This document shows, piece after piece, positions 1 through 9,285 of a stretch of DNA of 64,000 bases (its first letter is position 1; every line of letters starts with the position of its first letter). The notes under the pieces are model-generated. The model searched no databases. It worked only from the letters and a program-made list of their open reading frames with translations, and was not told where the DNA came from. Source of the DNA: Phycisphaeraceae bacterium (GTDB taxonomy: Bacteria > Planctomycetota > Phycisphaerae > Phycisphaerales > UBA1924); the NCBI GenBank assembly GCA_019636845.1, contig JAHBWV010000001.1, forward strand, positions 434,001 through 498,000, in the 5' to 3' direction. A program made the position numbers and the translations under genes.

Positions 1-180
1 GGGGCTCGCGCCGCCCATCGGACGAGGAGTCGGCTTCGGCGCGCCGGGTCGATCGGACTCGACGCCCAGATCGGCCATCGCCGCGTCGAGCTCCGCCTGG
101 ATCTCCGGAGAGAGATCAGCCCCCTCGCGTCCGGTCGGCTTGGAAGGAGCGGATGTCACGTCTTCGTTGGTGGGGGCCAT
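1..180 (-). CDS. N-terminal part of an unidentified protein, cut by the window edge
   Basis: An open minus-strand frame starts with ATG at 180 and runs off the left edge, giving 60 residues. The visible part begins MAPTNEDV and contains an acidic, Ala-rich stretch (LSPEIQAELDAAMADLG) followed by a Pro-rich segment. Nothing catalytic is visible, so no function is assigned. It lies downstream of the antiporter gene on the same strand, with a gap of about 130 bases. Confidence 0.55.
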   Translation of the reverse strand, partial: MAPTNEDVTSAPSKPTGREGADLSPEIQAELDAAMADLGVESDRPGAPKPTPRPMGGASP

Positions 181-307
181 AAGTATCGGTGGGTGAAGGT
201 GATCGATCGTCTGGGGCATCAGCGGCTGCCGCGCCGGCACGCGCCGACGGGCAAGAGTTTACACGGGCCGGTCGTCCGAGCCAACGGTTCTCCACCCAAT
301 CGCAGAT

Positions 308-1873
308 TCAGCCCGGATCGGGCGTTCGAGGACCACCCGACGGGCCCTGATCGTCGATCGGACGCCCGAAGAGCAACTCGATGAACGGACGGTCTGCCGA
401 TTTGCACAAGACATACACATGGTCGCCATCGTGCAGCCGTGTATCCCCGCGCGGCGCGATCATCTGCTCACCCCGCACCACCAGCACCACCGCCGCGTGC
501 CGCGGGAAGGCGATCTGCGACAACGCGGCATCACAGACCGCGAGCGAGCGATCGACGTGGAACGCCAGCAGCTCGCTGTCCAGCGATTTGCGGGCGTTGA
601 TCTCCAGCACCGCCTCGGGCACTGGTTTGTCCGGCACATCAAGACCGAGCTTCCGCGTGACAAGGCGTACCGTCGCGCCGGGGACCAACGCGTTCACCAC
701 CACAATGAAGAAGACAATGTTAAAGACTCGCCCCGAACCCGGCACACCCTCCAGCATCGGGTACGTCGCCAGCACAATCGGCACCGCTCCGCGCAGCCCG
801 ACCCATCCGATATAGCCGATCTCTTTCGCCGGCATGCGGAGCGGCCCGAGGCAGACGGCGACCGCGATCGGACGCGCCACAAACGCCAGAAACAGCCCCA
901 GCGCCAAACCCTCGCCCCAGACCGATGCAAGCGACGACGGATACACCAGCAGGCCCAGCATCCCGAACATCCCGATCTGGCTCAGCCACGCGATCGCATC
1001 GTGAACCCGCGCCAAACCGGACTTATAAGGCAACGGCCCGTTCCCCAGCACCACGCCCGCGGCATACACCGCCAGGAACCCCGACCCATAGCAGAGCGTC
1101 GCCCCGCCGAACGCGAGCAACGCCAACGCCAGCGTCACCACGGGATACAAGCCAACCGTTCCGAGTCGCACCCTCGCCAGAAACCAACGCCCCGCGAGCC
1201 CGAACATCACGCCGAACGCAAGCCCGATCAGCAACTGCACCGGCACATCGATGGCCAGACGCCACCACACGACCGGGCCAGAACCGCCCGACGCAAGGAT
1301 CGCCTGAACAAGCATGGCGGTGAGCAGCACGGCCATCGGGTCGTTCACGCCCGACTCGAGTTCGAGTGTCGAGCCCACACGGTCCTTCAGTCGCAAACGC
1401 CCGCCCCTGAGCACGGCAAAGACCGTTGCCGCGTCCGTTGATGAGACGACCGCGCCGAGGAGGAGCGATTCCGGCCACGGCAGCCCGATCATCCTGGCAC
1501 AGAGCGCGACGAGGCCCGCCGTCAGCGCCACGCCGACCGTCGCGAGAATGCCCGCCGGCACCGAGGCCCGCCGGATCACCGACAGCGACGTGTTCAGACC
1601 GCCGTCAAACAGGATCAACGCCAGCGCGAGCGTGCCCAGCCGATACGCCAATCCGTGATCATCGAACGGGATGCCGCCCAGCCCCTCGGATCCGGCCAGA
1701 ATTCCGAGCAGGAGAAAGAGCAGCACGACGGGAATGCCCAGACGATCGAGCGGTCGCCCGAACACAACGCTGAAGACCAGGATCGCTCCGAACGCCACCA
1801 TGACGATCGCGGAGGCCGTTGGCTCCGAGGTCGCGAGAATCAACGCCGGGCTGTACGCAGAAAGATCGATCAC
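308..1873 (-). CDS. cvrA: Potassium/proton antiporter of the CPA1 (NhaP2/CvrA) type
   Basis: A polytopic inner-membrane antiporter of about 521 residues that would exchange K+ or Na+ for protons. The N-terminus aligns with NhaP2/CvrA: a first membrane segment ending in PLDRLGIP, then LLLGILAGSEGLGGIPFDD and the FDGGLNT motif. The membrane domain has the conserved ESGVNDP motif. The last 90 or so residues look like a TrkA-C regulatory domain (AVVLVVRGEQMIAPRGDTRL, then HDGDHVYVLC). The frame is open further upstream, but that extension is Arg-rich and runs into the divergent gene. I therefore chose GTG at 1873, which leaves an 84-base divergent intergenic region before nagB. Family is secure; the exact ion and start are inferred. 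Confidence 0.85.
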   Translation of the reverse strand: MIDLSAYSPALILATSEPTASAIVMVAFGAILVFSVVFGRPLDRLGIPVVLLFLLLGILAGSEGLGGIPFDDHGLAYRLGTLALALILFDGGLNTSLSVIRRASVPAGILATVGVALTAGLVALCARMIGLPWPESLLLGAVVSSTDAATVFAVLRGGRLRLKDRVGSTLELESGVNDPMAVLLTAMLVQAILASGGSGPVVWWRLAIDVPVQLLIGLAFGVMFGLAGRWFLARVRLGTVGLYPVVTLALALLAFGGATLCYGSGFLAVYAAGVVLGNGPLPYKSGLARVHDAIAWLSQIGMFGMLGLLVYPSSLASVWGEGLALGLFLAFVARPIAVAVCLGPLRMPAKEIGYIGWVGLRGAVPIVLATYPMLEGVPGSGRVFNIVFFIVVVNALVPGATVRLVTRKLGLDVPDKPVPEAVLEINARKSLDSELLAFHVDRSLAVCDAALSQIAFPRHAAVVLVVRGEQMIAPRGDTRLHDGDHVYVLCKSADRPFIELLFGRPIDDQGPSGGPRTPDPG

Positions 1874-1957
1874 GTCGCGTGGACCATAACCCCTCCACCG
1901 TGCCCCGTCCAACGCGCGAGTACGATGCCGCCACACGCCGACCCTCGGAGCCCCGCG

Positions 1958-3988
1958 ATGCAGAGTCTGTACGTCGAGAGCATCCCGTCTCACGCGACGC
2001 CCCAACACCCAGAACGCCTCCCGGTGGCCGTCTTTCAGACGAGCGCGGCCGTGAACCGGGCCGTCGCCGGAGAGATCGCTTCGCTGATCCGCAGCCGCGC
2101 CGGATCGGGCCAGCAGGTGGTGCTCGGGCTTGCGACCGGCTCAACCCCGGTCGGCGTCTACGACGAGCTCGTCCGCCTGCACAAGGAAGAAGGCCTCTCG
2201 TTCAAGAATGTCATCACGTTCAACCTGGACGAGTACTGGCCGATGAAGCGCGACGAGCTCCAGAGCTACCACCGCTTCATGCGCGAGCACCTCTTCGACC
2301 ACGTCGACATCGCACCCGCCAACTGGAACATCCCCGACGGCGAGCAGCCCCTCGCCGATGTCGAGCGATTCTGCCAGAACTACGAGAAGCGCATCGCAGA
2401 CGCGGGCGGCATCGACATCCAGCTCCTGGGCATCGGACGCACGGGCCACATCGGGTTCAACGAGCCCGGTTCCGCCAGGGACAGCCGCACGCGACTCATC
2501 TGGCTCGATCACGTCACCCGCATGGACGCCTCCAGCGACTTCTTCGGTGAGTGGAACGTGCCGCGACGGGCGGTCACCATGGGCGTCGGCACCATCCTCG
2601 GGGCGCGACGCATCCTGCTTCTCGCCTTCGGTGAGCACAAGGCGAAGATCGTCCGCCGCGCCGTCGAGGGCGAGATCTCAGCGAGCGTCTCCGCCTCCTT
2701 CCTGCAGCAACACGCGAGCGCCCAGTTCGTGCTCGATCCCGCCGCCGCGGCAGAACTCACCCGCTTCCGCGCGCCATGGCTCCTCGGTCCGATCGAGCGC
2801 CACGGGCTGATGTGGGATGAGCGCATGACACGGAAGGCGACCATCTGGCTCGCCCGCGAACTCAAGAAGCCGATCCTCAAACTGACGAATGAGGACTACA
2901 ACGAGCACGGGCTCCAGGAACTCCTCGCCAACCGCGTCGAAGCCGACGGCTCCCGACGCGTCGCTGGCCCGATCGGCACGCCCGCGGCACAGGGCTCGCC
3001 CTCGCAGGGTGGTGCCTACGCGATCAATCTCGAGGTCTTCCGCGCCCTCCAGAAAACCATCACCGGCTGGCCGGGCGGCAAGCCCAACCAGCGCGCCGGC
3101 GAAGGCCCCGGCGACTTCCCCAAACGCGTCATCGTCTTCAGCCCCCACCCCGACGACGACGTCATCAGCATGGGCGGCACGTTCATCCGCCTCTGCGAGC
3201 AGGGGCACGAGGTCCACGTCGCCTACCAGACCAGCGGCAACATCGCCGTCTGGGACGAGTCCGCCCTCCGTCACGCCGACTTCGTCTCCGAGTTCGCCCG
3301 CGCCTTCCCCCAGCTCGGTGCCGACATCGCCGAACGCATCGAGCAGTCCGTCGAGACCTTCATCCGCTCCAAGAAGCCCGGCGCGATCGACACGCCCGAA
3401 CTCCAGAAGATCAAGGGACTCATCCGCCGCACGGAGGCCCGCGCCGGAGCGCGCTACTCCGGCGTCCGCGAGGAGAACATCCATTTTTTGGATTTGCCGT
3501 TCTATGAGACGGGGCGCGTCAAGAAGATGCCGATCGGCGAGCAGGACCTGAAGATCACGATGGACCTCCTGAAGCGAGTGAGACCGCACCAGGTCTATGC
3601 CGCGGGAGACCTCTCCGATCCGCACGGCACGCACCGCGTCTGCCTCGATGCGATCCTGAAGTCGATCGAGCGGCTCCGCGCCGATCCGAAGGAATCCGCG
3701 TGGGCACGCGAATGCGTCGTCTGGCTGTACCGCGGGGCTTGGCAGGAGTGGGAGCCCGAAGAGATCGAGATGGCCGTTCCCCTCAGCCCCGACGAGGTCG
3801 TGCGCAAGCGCATGGCGATCTTCAAGCACGAGAGCCAGAAGGACCGTGCGTTGTTCCCAGGGCCGAGCGATCCGCGCGAGTTCTGGCAGCGTGCCGAGGA
3901 CCGCAACCGCGCCACCGCCAAGCTCTACGACATGCTTGGATTGGCCGAGTACGAGGCGATCGAGGGCTTCGTCAGGTGGAAGGGCTGA
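1958..3988 (+). CDS. nagB: NagB-type glucosamine-6-phosphate deaminase fused to a LmbE/PIG-L deacetylase domain
   Basis: A two-domain cytoplasmic protein of 676 residues. Residues 1-270 or so are a glucosamine-6-phosphate deaminase/isomerase, with GLATGSTPVGVYDEL near the substrate phosphate site, FNLDEY, and the signature GIGRTGHIGFNEPGS. Residues 380-676 are a LmbE-like zinc deacetylase, with SPHPDDDVISMGGT as the metal-binding start and DPHGTHR as the second metal motif. Joining the two suggests one polypeptide that deacetylates an N-acetylglucosamine derivative and converts the amino sugar towards fructose-6-phosphate. Fusions of this kind are known in Bacteroidetes and planctomycetes. 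ATG at 1958 was chosen because the NagB homology begins close behind it; the frame is open upstream but overlaps the divergent antiporter. Confidence 0.9.
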   Translation: MQSLYVESIPSHATPQHPERLPVAVFQTSAAVNRAVAGEIASLIRSRAGSGQQVVLGLATGSTPVGVYDELVRLHKEEGLSFKNVITFNLDEYWPMKRDELQSYHRFMREHLFDHVDIAPANWNIPDGEQPLADVERFCQNYEKRIADAGGIDIQLLGIGRTGHIGFNEPGSARDSRTRLIWLDHVTRMDASSDFFGEWNVPRRAVTMGVGTILGARRILLLAFGEHKAKIVRRAVEGEISASVSASFLQQHASAQFVLDPAAAAELTRFRAPWLLGPIERHGLMWDERMTRKATIWLARELKKPILKLTNEDYNEHGLQELLANRVEADGSRRVAGPIGTPAAQGSPSQGGAYAINLEVFRALQKTITGWPGGKPNQRAGEGPGDFPKRVIVFSPHPDDDVISMGGTFIRLCEQGHEVHVAYQTSGNIAVWDESALRHADFVSEFARAFPQLGADIAERIEQSVETFIRSKKPGAIDTPELQKIKGLIRRTEARAGARYSGVREENIHFLDLPFYETGRVKKMPIGEQDLKITMDLLKRVRPHQVYAAGDLSDPHGTHRVCLDAILKSIERLRADPKESAWARECVVWLYRGAWQEWEPEEIEMAVPLSPDEVVRKRMAIFKHESQKDRALFPGPSDPREFWQRAEDRNRATAKLYDMLGLAEYEAIEGFVRWKG

Positions 3989-4003
3989 GTGCGCTCCCCT
4001 CGC

Positions 4004-6184
4004 TCACCTCGCCAGATCGGTGATGTTCTCGAAGCCCCAGTCTGTGTTGAGACTGAAGAGCGATGTGAACCGGGTCGTCTCGTCTGCGGGGTTGATGGTG
4101 AAGACACTGATGATGCCCGTCGCGTCGATCCGCACGTCGAGGACGCGCACCACTCTGCGCTCGATCGGGACGCCGAAGCCCGAAACCGTGACCCACGGTG
4201 TCGTGGGAGGAGGCAAGAGCAGCGAGACGGTGTGAAGGATGAGAGAGCCGGAGTCGAGGCGGGCGGTCGCGATGTAGAGCGAACCGGTGCGGGGATCGAA
4301 GGCGATTGACATCTCGTCGTGCTTCATGGCGGGGGACGCCTCGAAGGTCGTCGCGTTCCAGTACGCGTCGCCCGGCTTCCATGAGACGATCGTGATCTTG
4401 CCTGAGGCGTTGATGGCGCTGAAGTGGATGCCACGGGAGCCCGCGGCAGCGACATCGAGACCTGTCAGGGGGCTTGTGACGCCGGCGTATTCGCTGAGAT
4501 TGCTGATGTACCAGCGTCCAGCGGTGAGCGAGGTCCAGACTGTGACGAGATGTCCACTGGAGTCGATCCCGGCGATGTTGAGCCCGCCCCATGATGTGGC
4601 GGTCGCGACGATGCGCCCGATGTACTGCGGGGTGGCCAGGCCGCGCCAGTCGAGTTGATTCTCTGAGAGATTCCACTCGTTCCATGACGCACCTGGACTG
4701 CGTGGGAGCACATAGCGGATGAGATCACCCTCGGTGCTGAGGCCGACGATGTTGCGGCTGCCTCCGGGTCCGGTGGTCGTTGCGATCTCGGGACGCAGCA
4801 CCGTCCCCGTGCCGAGCGTCTCGCCGAGCACCTCGAACGTCCACATCCCGTTCGCCAGCTCGCTGTAGACCGTCAGGCCGCGGTCCGTTGATGCCGCGGC
4901 ACGCGCGAGACCGGTTCGCGAGTCGAACCATGTCAGCAAAGGGCCGTTTGCCCGCGGACCTCCGGACGCTTCCGCGACGTCGGTCACGGTCCAAGGCGCG
5001 TTCGTCCGGTCGATGAAGACGAGCCCCTCGCCGTCCGCGCCTACTGAGGGGACGCCGAGGACCGGGTCGCTGCGAGACGGGGCGATCGTGGCGCGTGTAC
5101 CGAATGCGAGGCGAGGCGGACTCACGGATGCGCCGATATGGAGAAGCCCCGCGCCCGAAGTGGAGATGACGTAGCGAGACTCCGGGCTTCCGCTGTCGGA
5201 GCGGAGAACGATCTCCGAATTCTTGTAGACAAACCAACTGCCATGGTCGCTCGAGACGTACTCGCCGCGAGACTCGAACGTGCCGTCCGGGCTGAGCGTG
5301 AGCGTCCACGAGATGGATTCCCGGCTGTATCTTCCGCGCTGCAGGATGTGGTAGGTTCCCGCGACCTCTTCAGCGGTGGCCTCGCGATCGATGCGCACCG
5401 CCACGCCAGCGTGGATGGAGCGGTCGCCGCTCGCGACGTCGGCGAAGATCAGCGTCGAGCCGTCAGCGGAGAGGAAGAACTGCTGGCCGGCGGACGTCGT
5501 GAAGCGGGAGCCCCCGGTCCAACTGGTGACGCTCGTTTGAAAGAGCAGCCGATCGGTGGCGGCCTCGTAGAACGTGACGTTCCGCTCATCACCCCCGCGT
5601 TGGATAGCGATGCGACCCGTACGGATCGTCTCGATCCCCGTCTGCGTGTCGCGCTCAATCATGGAGAAGCGGTAGTTTCCGAGTGCGGCGGCGAAGGGCA
5701 TGGTGGGAGCCCCGACCGCGACTATGAACTGCTCCTCGGAGTGCGCAACATACGGCGTGTCGCCGACAATGTCGTCCTTCATCTTGTGGCCGCGCCACCA
5801 GCCGACGGTGTAGCCGTCCTCGGGGAGGAACTGGGCGCCCGTGCTGCTCCCGCTCGTCCAATAGGGCGTCTGGTACCTGAATGCTCCGTTGTCGGTGAGC
5901 ACCAGCTGGGCGTCGCGGACGGGCGAGGCGGGGCCGGCACCGGCCGCGCCGTCCCAACGCATCCGATACCGCATCACGTTCTCATCCGAGACGCTGCCAA
6001 GCAGCGTGTAGCTGCGATAGGTCGGAGGGATCTCTGGATCGAACTGCGAGAAGTCGTAGGACAGGCCGACGGCGGCGATCTCCGTCGCCGCGAGGACGAC
6101 GCGGGATTCGAGGGACTCGAGCGCGGCGGGCGAGGCGTGGAGCGTGGCGGACGCGGTGCGGCGAATCTCGCGAGTGCGCGGCAT
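4004..6184 (-). CDS. Large secreted protein with a LEPR-XLL-like N-terminus
   Basis: A 726-residue protein of unknown function. After a basic start (MPRTREIRRTASATLH) comes LESLESRVVLAA, which resembles the LEPR-XLL motif found at the N-terminus of large planctomycete surface proteins. The body has repeated beta-rich blocks. Residues 20-330 hold short strands with WTGGSRFTTS- and GTFESRGEYVSS-like segments; residues 380-726 read like beta-propeller or VCBS-type repeats (for example SRNIVGLSTEGDLIRYVLP, SSGHLVTVWTS). No catalytic motif is visible. It converges on nagB with only 15 bases between the stops. Extracellular localisation is inferred from the LEPR-XLL-like motif. Confidence 0.75.
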   Translation of the reverse strand: MPRTREIRRTASATLHASPAALESLESRVVLAATEIAAVGLSYDFSQFDPEIPPTYRSYTLLGSVSDENVMRYRMRWDGAAGAGPASPVRDAQLVLTDNGAFRYQTPYWTSGSSTGAQFLPEDGYTVGWWRGHKMKDDIVGDTPYVAHSEEQFIVAVGAPTMPFAAALGNYRFSMIERDTQTGIETIRTGRIAIQRGGDERNVTFYEAATDRLLFQTSVTSWTGGSRFTTSAGQQFFLSADGSTLIFADVASGDRSIHAGVAVRIDREATAEEVAGTYHILQRGRYSRESISWTLTLSPDGTFESRGEYVSSDHGSWFVYKNSEIVLRSDSGSPESRYVISTSGAGLLHIGASVSPPRLAFGTRATIAPSRSDPVLGVPSVGADGEGLVFIDRTNAPWTVTDVAEASGGPRANGPLLTWFDSRTGLARAAASTDRGLTVYSELANGMWTFEVLGETLGTGTVLRPEIATTTGPGGSRNIVGLSTEGDLIRYVLPRSPGASWNEWNLSENQLDWRGLATPQYIGRIVATATSWGGLNIAGIDSSGHLVTVWTSLTAGRWYISNLSEYAGVTSPLTGLDVAAAGSRGIHFSAINASGKITIVSWKPGDAYWNATTFEASPAMKHDEMSIAFDPRTGSLYIATARLDSGSLILHTVSLLLPPPTTPWVTVSGFGVPIERRVVRVLDVRIDATGIISVFTINPADETTRFTSLFSLNTDWGFENITDLAR

Positions 6185-6512
6185 CAGAGGCCTCCAGTGA
6201 GCGCGGCGATCGTGCGTTCGGGCGGTGGTGCCCCGTTATCATGCTGTGGCGATCGGGTGGCCCATCGGGGGCCGCTCATCGCCTGCATATCAGCGGGTGC
6301 GACGTTCGGTGCCGCGACCCGCAATCCGGCGTGCCTGAGCCGTGGCTCGGCGGCCTGGACCCCCCGGTCCGTGCAAGATGAATATATCAGGCGGAGGCGG
6401 GGGATGCCAGCGGGATCGGAAGTTTGTGCTTCTAGATGGAGTGGGTGCAGCATCGGCGAGGAAACGCGCCACGCATGACGAGACGGGGCGACCTCACCCG
6501 AGTAATGGTTGC
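6185..6512. other. Intergenic region, no gene seen
   Basis: About 330 bases between the LEPR-XLL-type gene start and the stop of the 92-residue gene, both on the minus strand. Short frames exist on both strands but none has a plausible start plus recognisable protein. A small GC hairpin (GGACC/GGTCC around 6357-6370) is the only structure I see. The region should contain the promoter of the gene starting at 6184. Confidence 0.4.
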
Positions 6513-6791
6513 TCAGTCGTTCCCGTCATCACCGTCCGCCGCCTGTGCAGGGTATCCGGTGGCGTCGGATTGCTTTTTGTGAAGCCGCAGCGATCGCGCA
6601 ATTCCGCCGATCAGAGCTCGCACATCGTCCCAGCCGTTCAGAATCCGAGACGTCTGCCTCTCGGTCTCCGGCATCCTTTCCAAAATGGTCACGAGCTCGG
6701 GATCCATGGAATCGCCATCCCAGAGCGACATCGTGTGGCTCGGCTCGATCGTGTTCGGTGCGATTCGTCCCATGTGGCTGTCCCTATGCAT
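6513..6791 (-). CDS. Small protein of unknown function, coupled to the upstream membrane protein
   Basis: A 92-residue hydrophilic protein starting MHRDSHMGRIAP. Its ATG at 6791 overlaps the TGA of the upstream membrane protein gene in a TGATG arrangement, which suggests translational coupling and a shared role. The sequence has an acidic middle (DGDSMDPELVTILERMPE) and a possible helix containing DDVRALIGGIARSLRL. I do not recognise a family. The frame is open further upstream, but only as an antisense-like shadow inside the neighbouring gene, so the coupled ATG is preferred. An internal ATG at 6773 is an alternative. Confidence 0.6.
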   Translation of the reverse strand: MHRDSHMGRIAPNTIEPSHTMSLWDGDSMDPELVTILERMPETERQTSRILNGWDDVRALIGGIARSLRLHKKQSDATGYPAQAADGDDGND

Positions 6792-7510
6792 CATACGAGG
6801 ATCATCGGCAAAAGGATCGCTTGGACATAGACAAGGATTGCGACGACGACGCCGATAATGCCGCGTGCCAGGTCTCTTTCCGCCGTCCGAATCCGTTGCC
6901 GCTCGTTGAGGTTCTGCTCCCGTAGACGCATCGCCGCTTTGTAGACCCCGAAGAACAGTCCCTTCTGGGGCTTCCCTAGCACGCTGGCGAGCTGATCGAG
7001 ATCCTGCTTGCGGATGTCGAGTTCTTGGCTCGCGAAGCGAGAGAGCTTCTCGCGGCGCCATCCTCCGCACGCCAATCCGATGAGCAGGAATGCCATGTCC
7101 GTGGCCAGAAGCGGGAGAGTCACGAGGTTCATCACAATCATGATGGATCGCTGGCTTCCCATCGCTCCCCGCACAGCGAAGAGCAGCCGGAGCACTGATC
7201 GTGAGAGATACATCATGCCGAGAACAACCGCGCCGAGAAATGCGATCTTGGCGGCTTTCCCGGTGGCGATCGACTGACCGTCAAAGACGTTGAGTACCTC
7301 GGTCTTCAGCGTTGCAGCGAGCAGCAAGGCCAGGACAGCGGTGCAAAGTGGTACGACCATCCGAACACGTGCCGCGAATCGCTCAGCGTTCTCACGCTCT
7401 GCAGCCCATAAGCGATCCGCGTGTGCGAGCATCACGGCTTCGAGCGTACCAGCGACTGATCTGCCGTTTCCTGGCGGCGGTTGACCATGGTCGGTAGTTT
7501 GCGTGGGCAT
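6791..7510 (-). CDS. Membrane protein of unknown function with about four transmembrane segments
   Basis: A 239-residue protein. Four hydrophobic segments are visible: PLCTAVLALLLAATL near residue 55, IAFLGAVVLGMMYL near 90, LVTLPLLATDMAFLLIGLAC near 130, and a C-terminal GIIGVVVAILVYVQAILLPM. Between the third and fourth lies a charged cytoplasmic-type stretch with helical character (LREQNLNERQRIRTAERDLA). I do not recognise the family. It is the first gene of a two-gene minus-strand unit with the coupled 92-residue protein. A ribosome-binding-like AGGAGG precedes the ATG at 7510. Confidence 0.7.
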   Translation of the reverse strand: MPTQTTDHGQPPPGNGRSVAGTLEAVMLAHADRLWAAERENAERFAARVRMVVPLCTAVLALLLAATLKTEVLNVFDGQSIATGKAAKIAFLGAVVLGMMYLSRSVLRLLFAVRGAMGSQRSIMIVMNLVTLPLLATDMAFLLIGLACGGWRREKLSRFASQELDIRKQDLDQLASVLGKPQKGLFFGVYKAAMRLREQNLNERQRIRTAERDLARGIIGVVVAILVYVQAILLPMILV

Positions 7511-7585
7511 CCATCCTCCTTAGCAGATCGGAATGGTACAAGCGACCATGTGGTGATGCACGCTCGTGCAATGCAGGTCCTTCCA

Positions 7586-8527
7586 TCAGAACGAATCCGC
7601 ATCCCGATACGCCTGGATGACGGCGAGCTCGCCCTCCTTGCCGCCCTTTGAGTTCCCGTGCTCCATGCCGAGGATGAACTCGCGCTTGGATTCCGCGGCT
7701 TTGCGCGCGATGTGGCCGAAGACGTTGCGGTAGTTGACCTCGCCGGTGCCGGGTTCGCAGCGGCCGGGGTTGTCGCCGATCTGAAAGAAGCCGATCTCGT
7801 CCCAGGTCCGGTTGATGTTGTCGATGAGGTTGCCCTCGGTGACCTGCTGGTGGTACATATCAAAGAGGATCTTGCAGCAGGGGTGGTTGACGGCCTTCAT
7901 GATCGCGTAGGCCTGATCGCTGTAGCGCAGGAAGAGGCGCGGATGGTCGCGCCAGTTGAGGGGCTCGTTGACCATGACGAGCCCGTAATCGGCGCATACG
8001 TCGCAGGCGCGCTTGAGTGCCTCGACGACATTGGCCATCTGGATGCCTTCGGGGATGTTCTCGGCGACGGTGCCGGGGACGATGGTGCAGAACTTTGTGT
8101 TGATGCGCTTGGCGACCTCGACGGATTCTTTGACCTGCTCAACGAACTTGTCGCGGTGGTCCTTCCGTCCCGTCGTCAGCGTGGGGTTTCGCCAGTCGAT
8201 GTCGGCAGCGACGAAGATGCCCATTTTGATGCCGCGTTCGGACATGACTGCGGCGGCTTTCTCCTGGAACTCCGCGCCCCGCCCCTTCATCCCGTTGTCT
8301 TCCCATGCCCAGAAACCCTGATCGGCGGCGAAGCGGAGCTGGTCGAGGTCGTCGGGCGCGTGGTTCGAGAACATGCCGAAGTGAGGGGCGTAGGCCAACC
8401 GGAATCTGGCCCCATTCGACGGCTGATGTGCGTGTGACACGTGCGTGGCTCCGACGGCGCTCGACGCGACCGATCCTGTGGCAGCGGCAGCGATGGACGT
8501 TCCGATGAACTCGCGGCGATTGATCAT
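7586..8527 (-). CDS. Tat-exported TIM-barrel protein of the hydroxypyruvate isomerase / sugar phosphate isomerase-epimerase family
   Basis: A 313-residue protein beginning MINRREFIGTSIAAAATGS, a twin-arginine-type signal (NRREFIG) with an Ala-rich hydrophobic stretch, so the enzyme is probably folded in the cytoplasm and exported. The mature part has the AP-endonuclease-2 TIM-barrel pattern: VMVNEPLNWRDHP near a metal site, CKILFDMYHQQVTEGNL (as in hydroxypyruvate isomerases), FQIGDNPGRCEPGTGEVNY, and a final FILGMEHGNSKGG. Catalytic Glu and His candidates sit in those motifs. Substrate cannot be told from sequence; such exported relatives are common in planctomycetes. Start: ATG at 8527 gives the intact Tat motif. 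Confidence 0.82.
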   Translation of the reverse strand: MINRREFIGTSIAAAATGSVASSAVGATHVSHAHQPSNGARFRLAYAPHFGMFSNHAPDDLDQLRFAADQGFWAWEDNGMKGRGAEFQEKAAAVMSERGIKMGIFVAADIDWRNPTLTTGRKDHRDKFVEQVKESVEVAKRINTKFCTIVPGTVAENIPEGIQMANVVEALKRACDVCADYGLVMVNEPLNWRDHPRLFLRYSDQAYAIMKAVNHPCCKILFDMYHQQVTEGNLIDNINRTWDEIGFFQIGDNPGRCEPGTGEVNYRNVFGHIARKAAESKREFILGMEHGNSKGGKEGELAVIQAYRDADSF

Positions 8528-8595
8528 GGCCGCAGAATAGCAGGAGAAGACCGGTCCCGTGATCCCCGCACGCGCCGCTCCCCATACCCTGCATC

Positions 8596-9285
8596 ATGGG
8601 ATACACAGGCGATGACGGACTGATCCTGATCGGCGGCGGGGGGCATGCGCTGGTGGTGGCGGAAGCCGCGGCGATGTCGGGGCGGCAGATCCGCGGGTTT
8701 CTCGACGACGACCCCGACGCGCCGCTCGGTTCGCTCGACGGGGTGCTCTCGGCGTCCGGTGCTCCGGCGATGCAGGTGAAGCGGCTGGGGTCGTTGTCGG
8801 CGATCGGCTCGCTGGATGAGTTCGGGCGCTGCGAGATCATCCTGGCGATCGGGGACCTTGTGGCGCGTCGGAGGATGATCGAGAGACTGGGAGAGTCCGG
8901 CATTGCGCGGGGTGTGAAGATCGCGACGATCATACATCCGAGCGCGATCGTCTCGCCGAGCGCGATGATCGAGCCGGGTGTGTTTGTCGGGCCTGGGGCG
9001 ATCATCCACACGCGGGCCAGGATCGGAGCCCACGCCATCATCAACAGCGGCGCGATCGTCGAGCACGAGTGCGTGATCGGGGAGAATGTACATGTCGCGC
9101 CGGGGGCGGCGATGGGCGGGCGTGTGCGAGTCGGGGCGGATGTGCTTGTGGGGATCGGGGCGAGGATCCTGCCGAATCTTGAGATCGGCCGGGGATCAAC
9201 GGTCGGGGCGGGCGCTGTCGTCATCCGGCGCGTCAGCGGGCTTCGGACCGTCGTCGGTTGTCCCGGGCGCGATGGGATCGACTGA
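8596..9285 (+). CDS. NeuD/PglD-like sugar O-acyltransferase (left-handed beta-helix)
   Basis: A 229-residue cytoplasmic acyltransferase. The N-terminal 90 residues form a Rossmann-like substrate domain starting with LILIGGGGHALVVAEAA, the usual NeuD/PglD beginning, followed by GFLDDDPDAPLG. From about residue 110 there are hexapeptide repeats of a left-handed beta-helix (HPSAIVSPSAMIEPGVFVGP, then NSGAIVEHECVIG and HVAPGAAMGGRVRVG). The His in EHECVIGENVHVAPGA matches the expected catalytic region. It probably acetylates an amino sugar used in surface glycans. Its 3' end overlaps the convergent PEGA lipoprotein gene by about 90 bases. Confidence 0.85.
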   Translation: MGYTGDDGLILIGGGGHALVVAEAAAMSGRQIRGFLDDDPDAPLGSLDGVLSASGAPAMQVKRLGSLSAIGSLDEFGRCEIILAIGDLVARRRMIERLGESGIARGVKIATIIHPSAIVSPSAMIEPGVFVGPGAIIHTRARIGAHAIINSGAIVEHECVIGENVHVAPGAAMGGRVRVGADVLVGIGARILPNLEIGRGSTVGAGAVVIRRVSGLRTVVGCPGRDGID

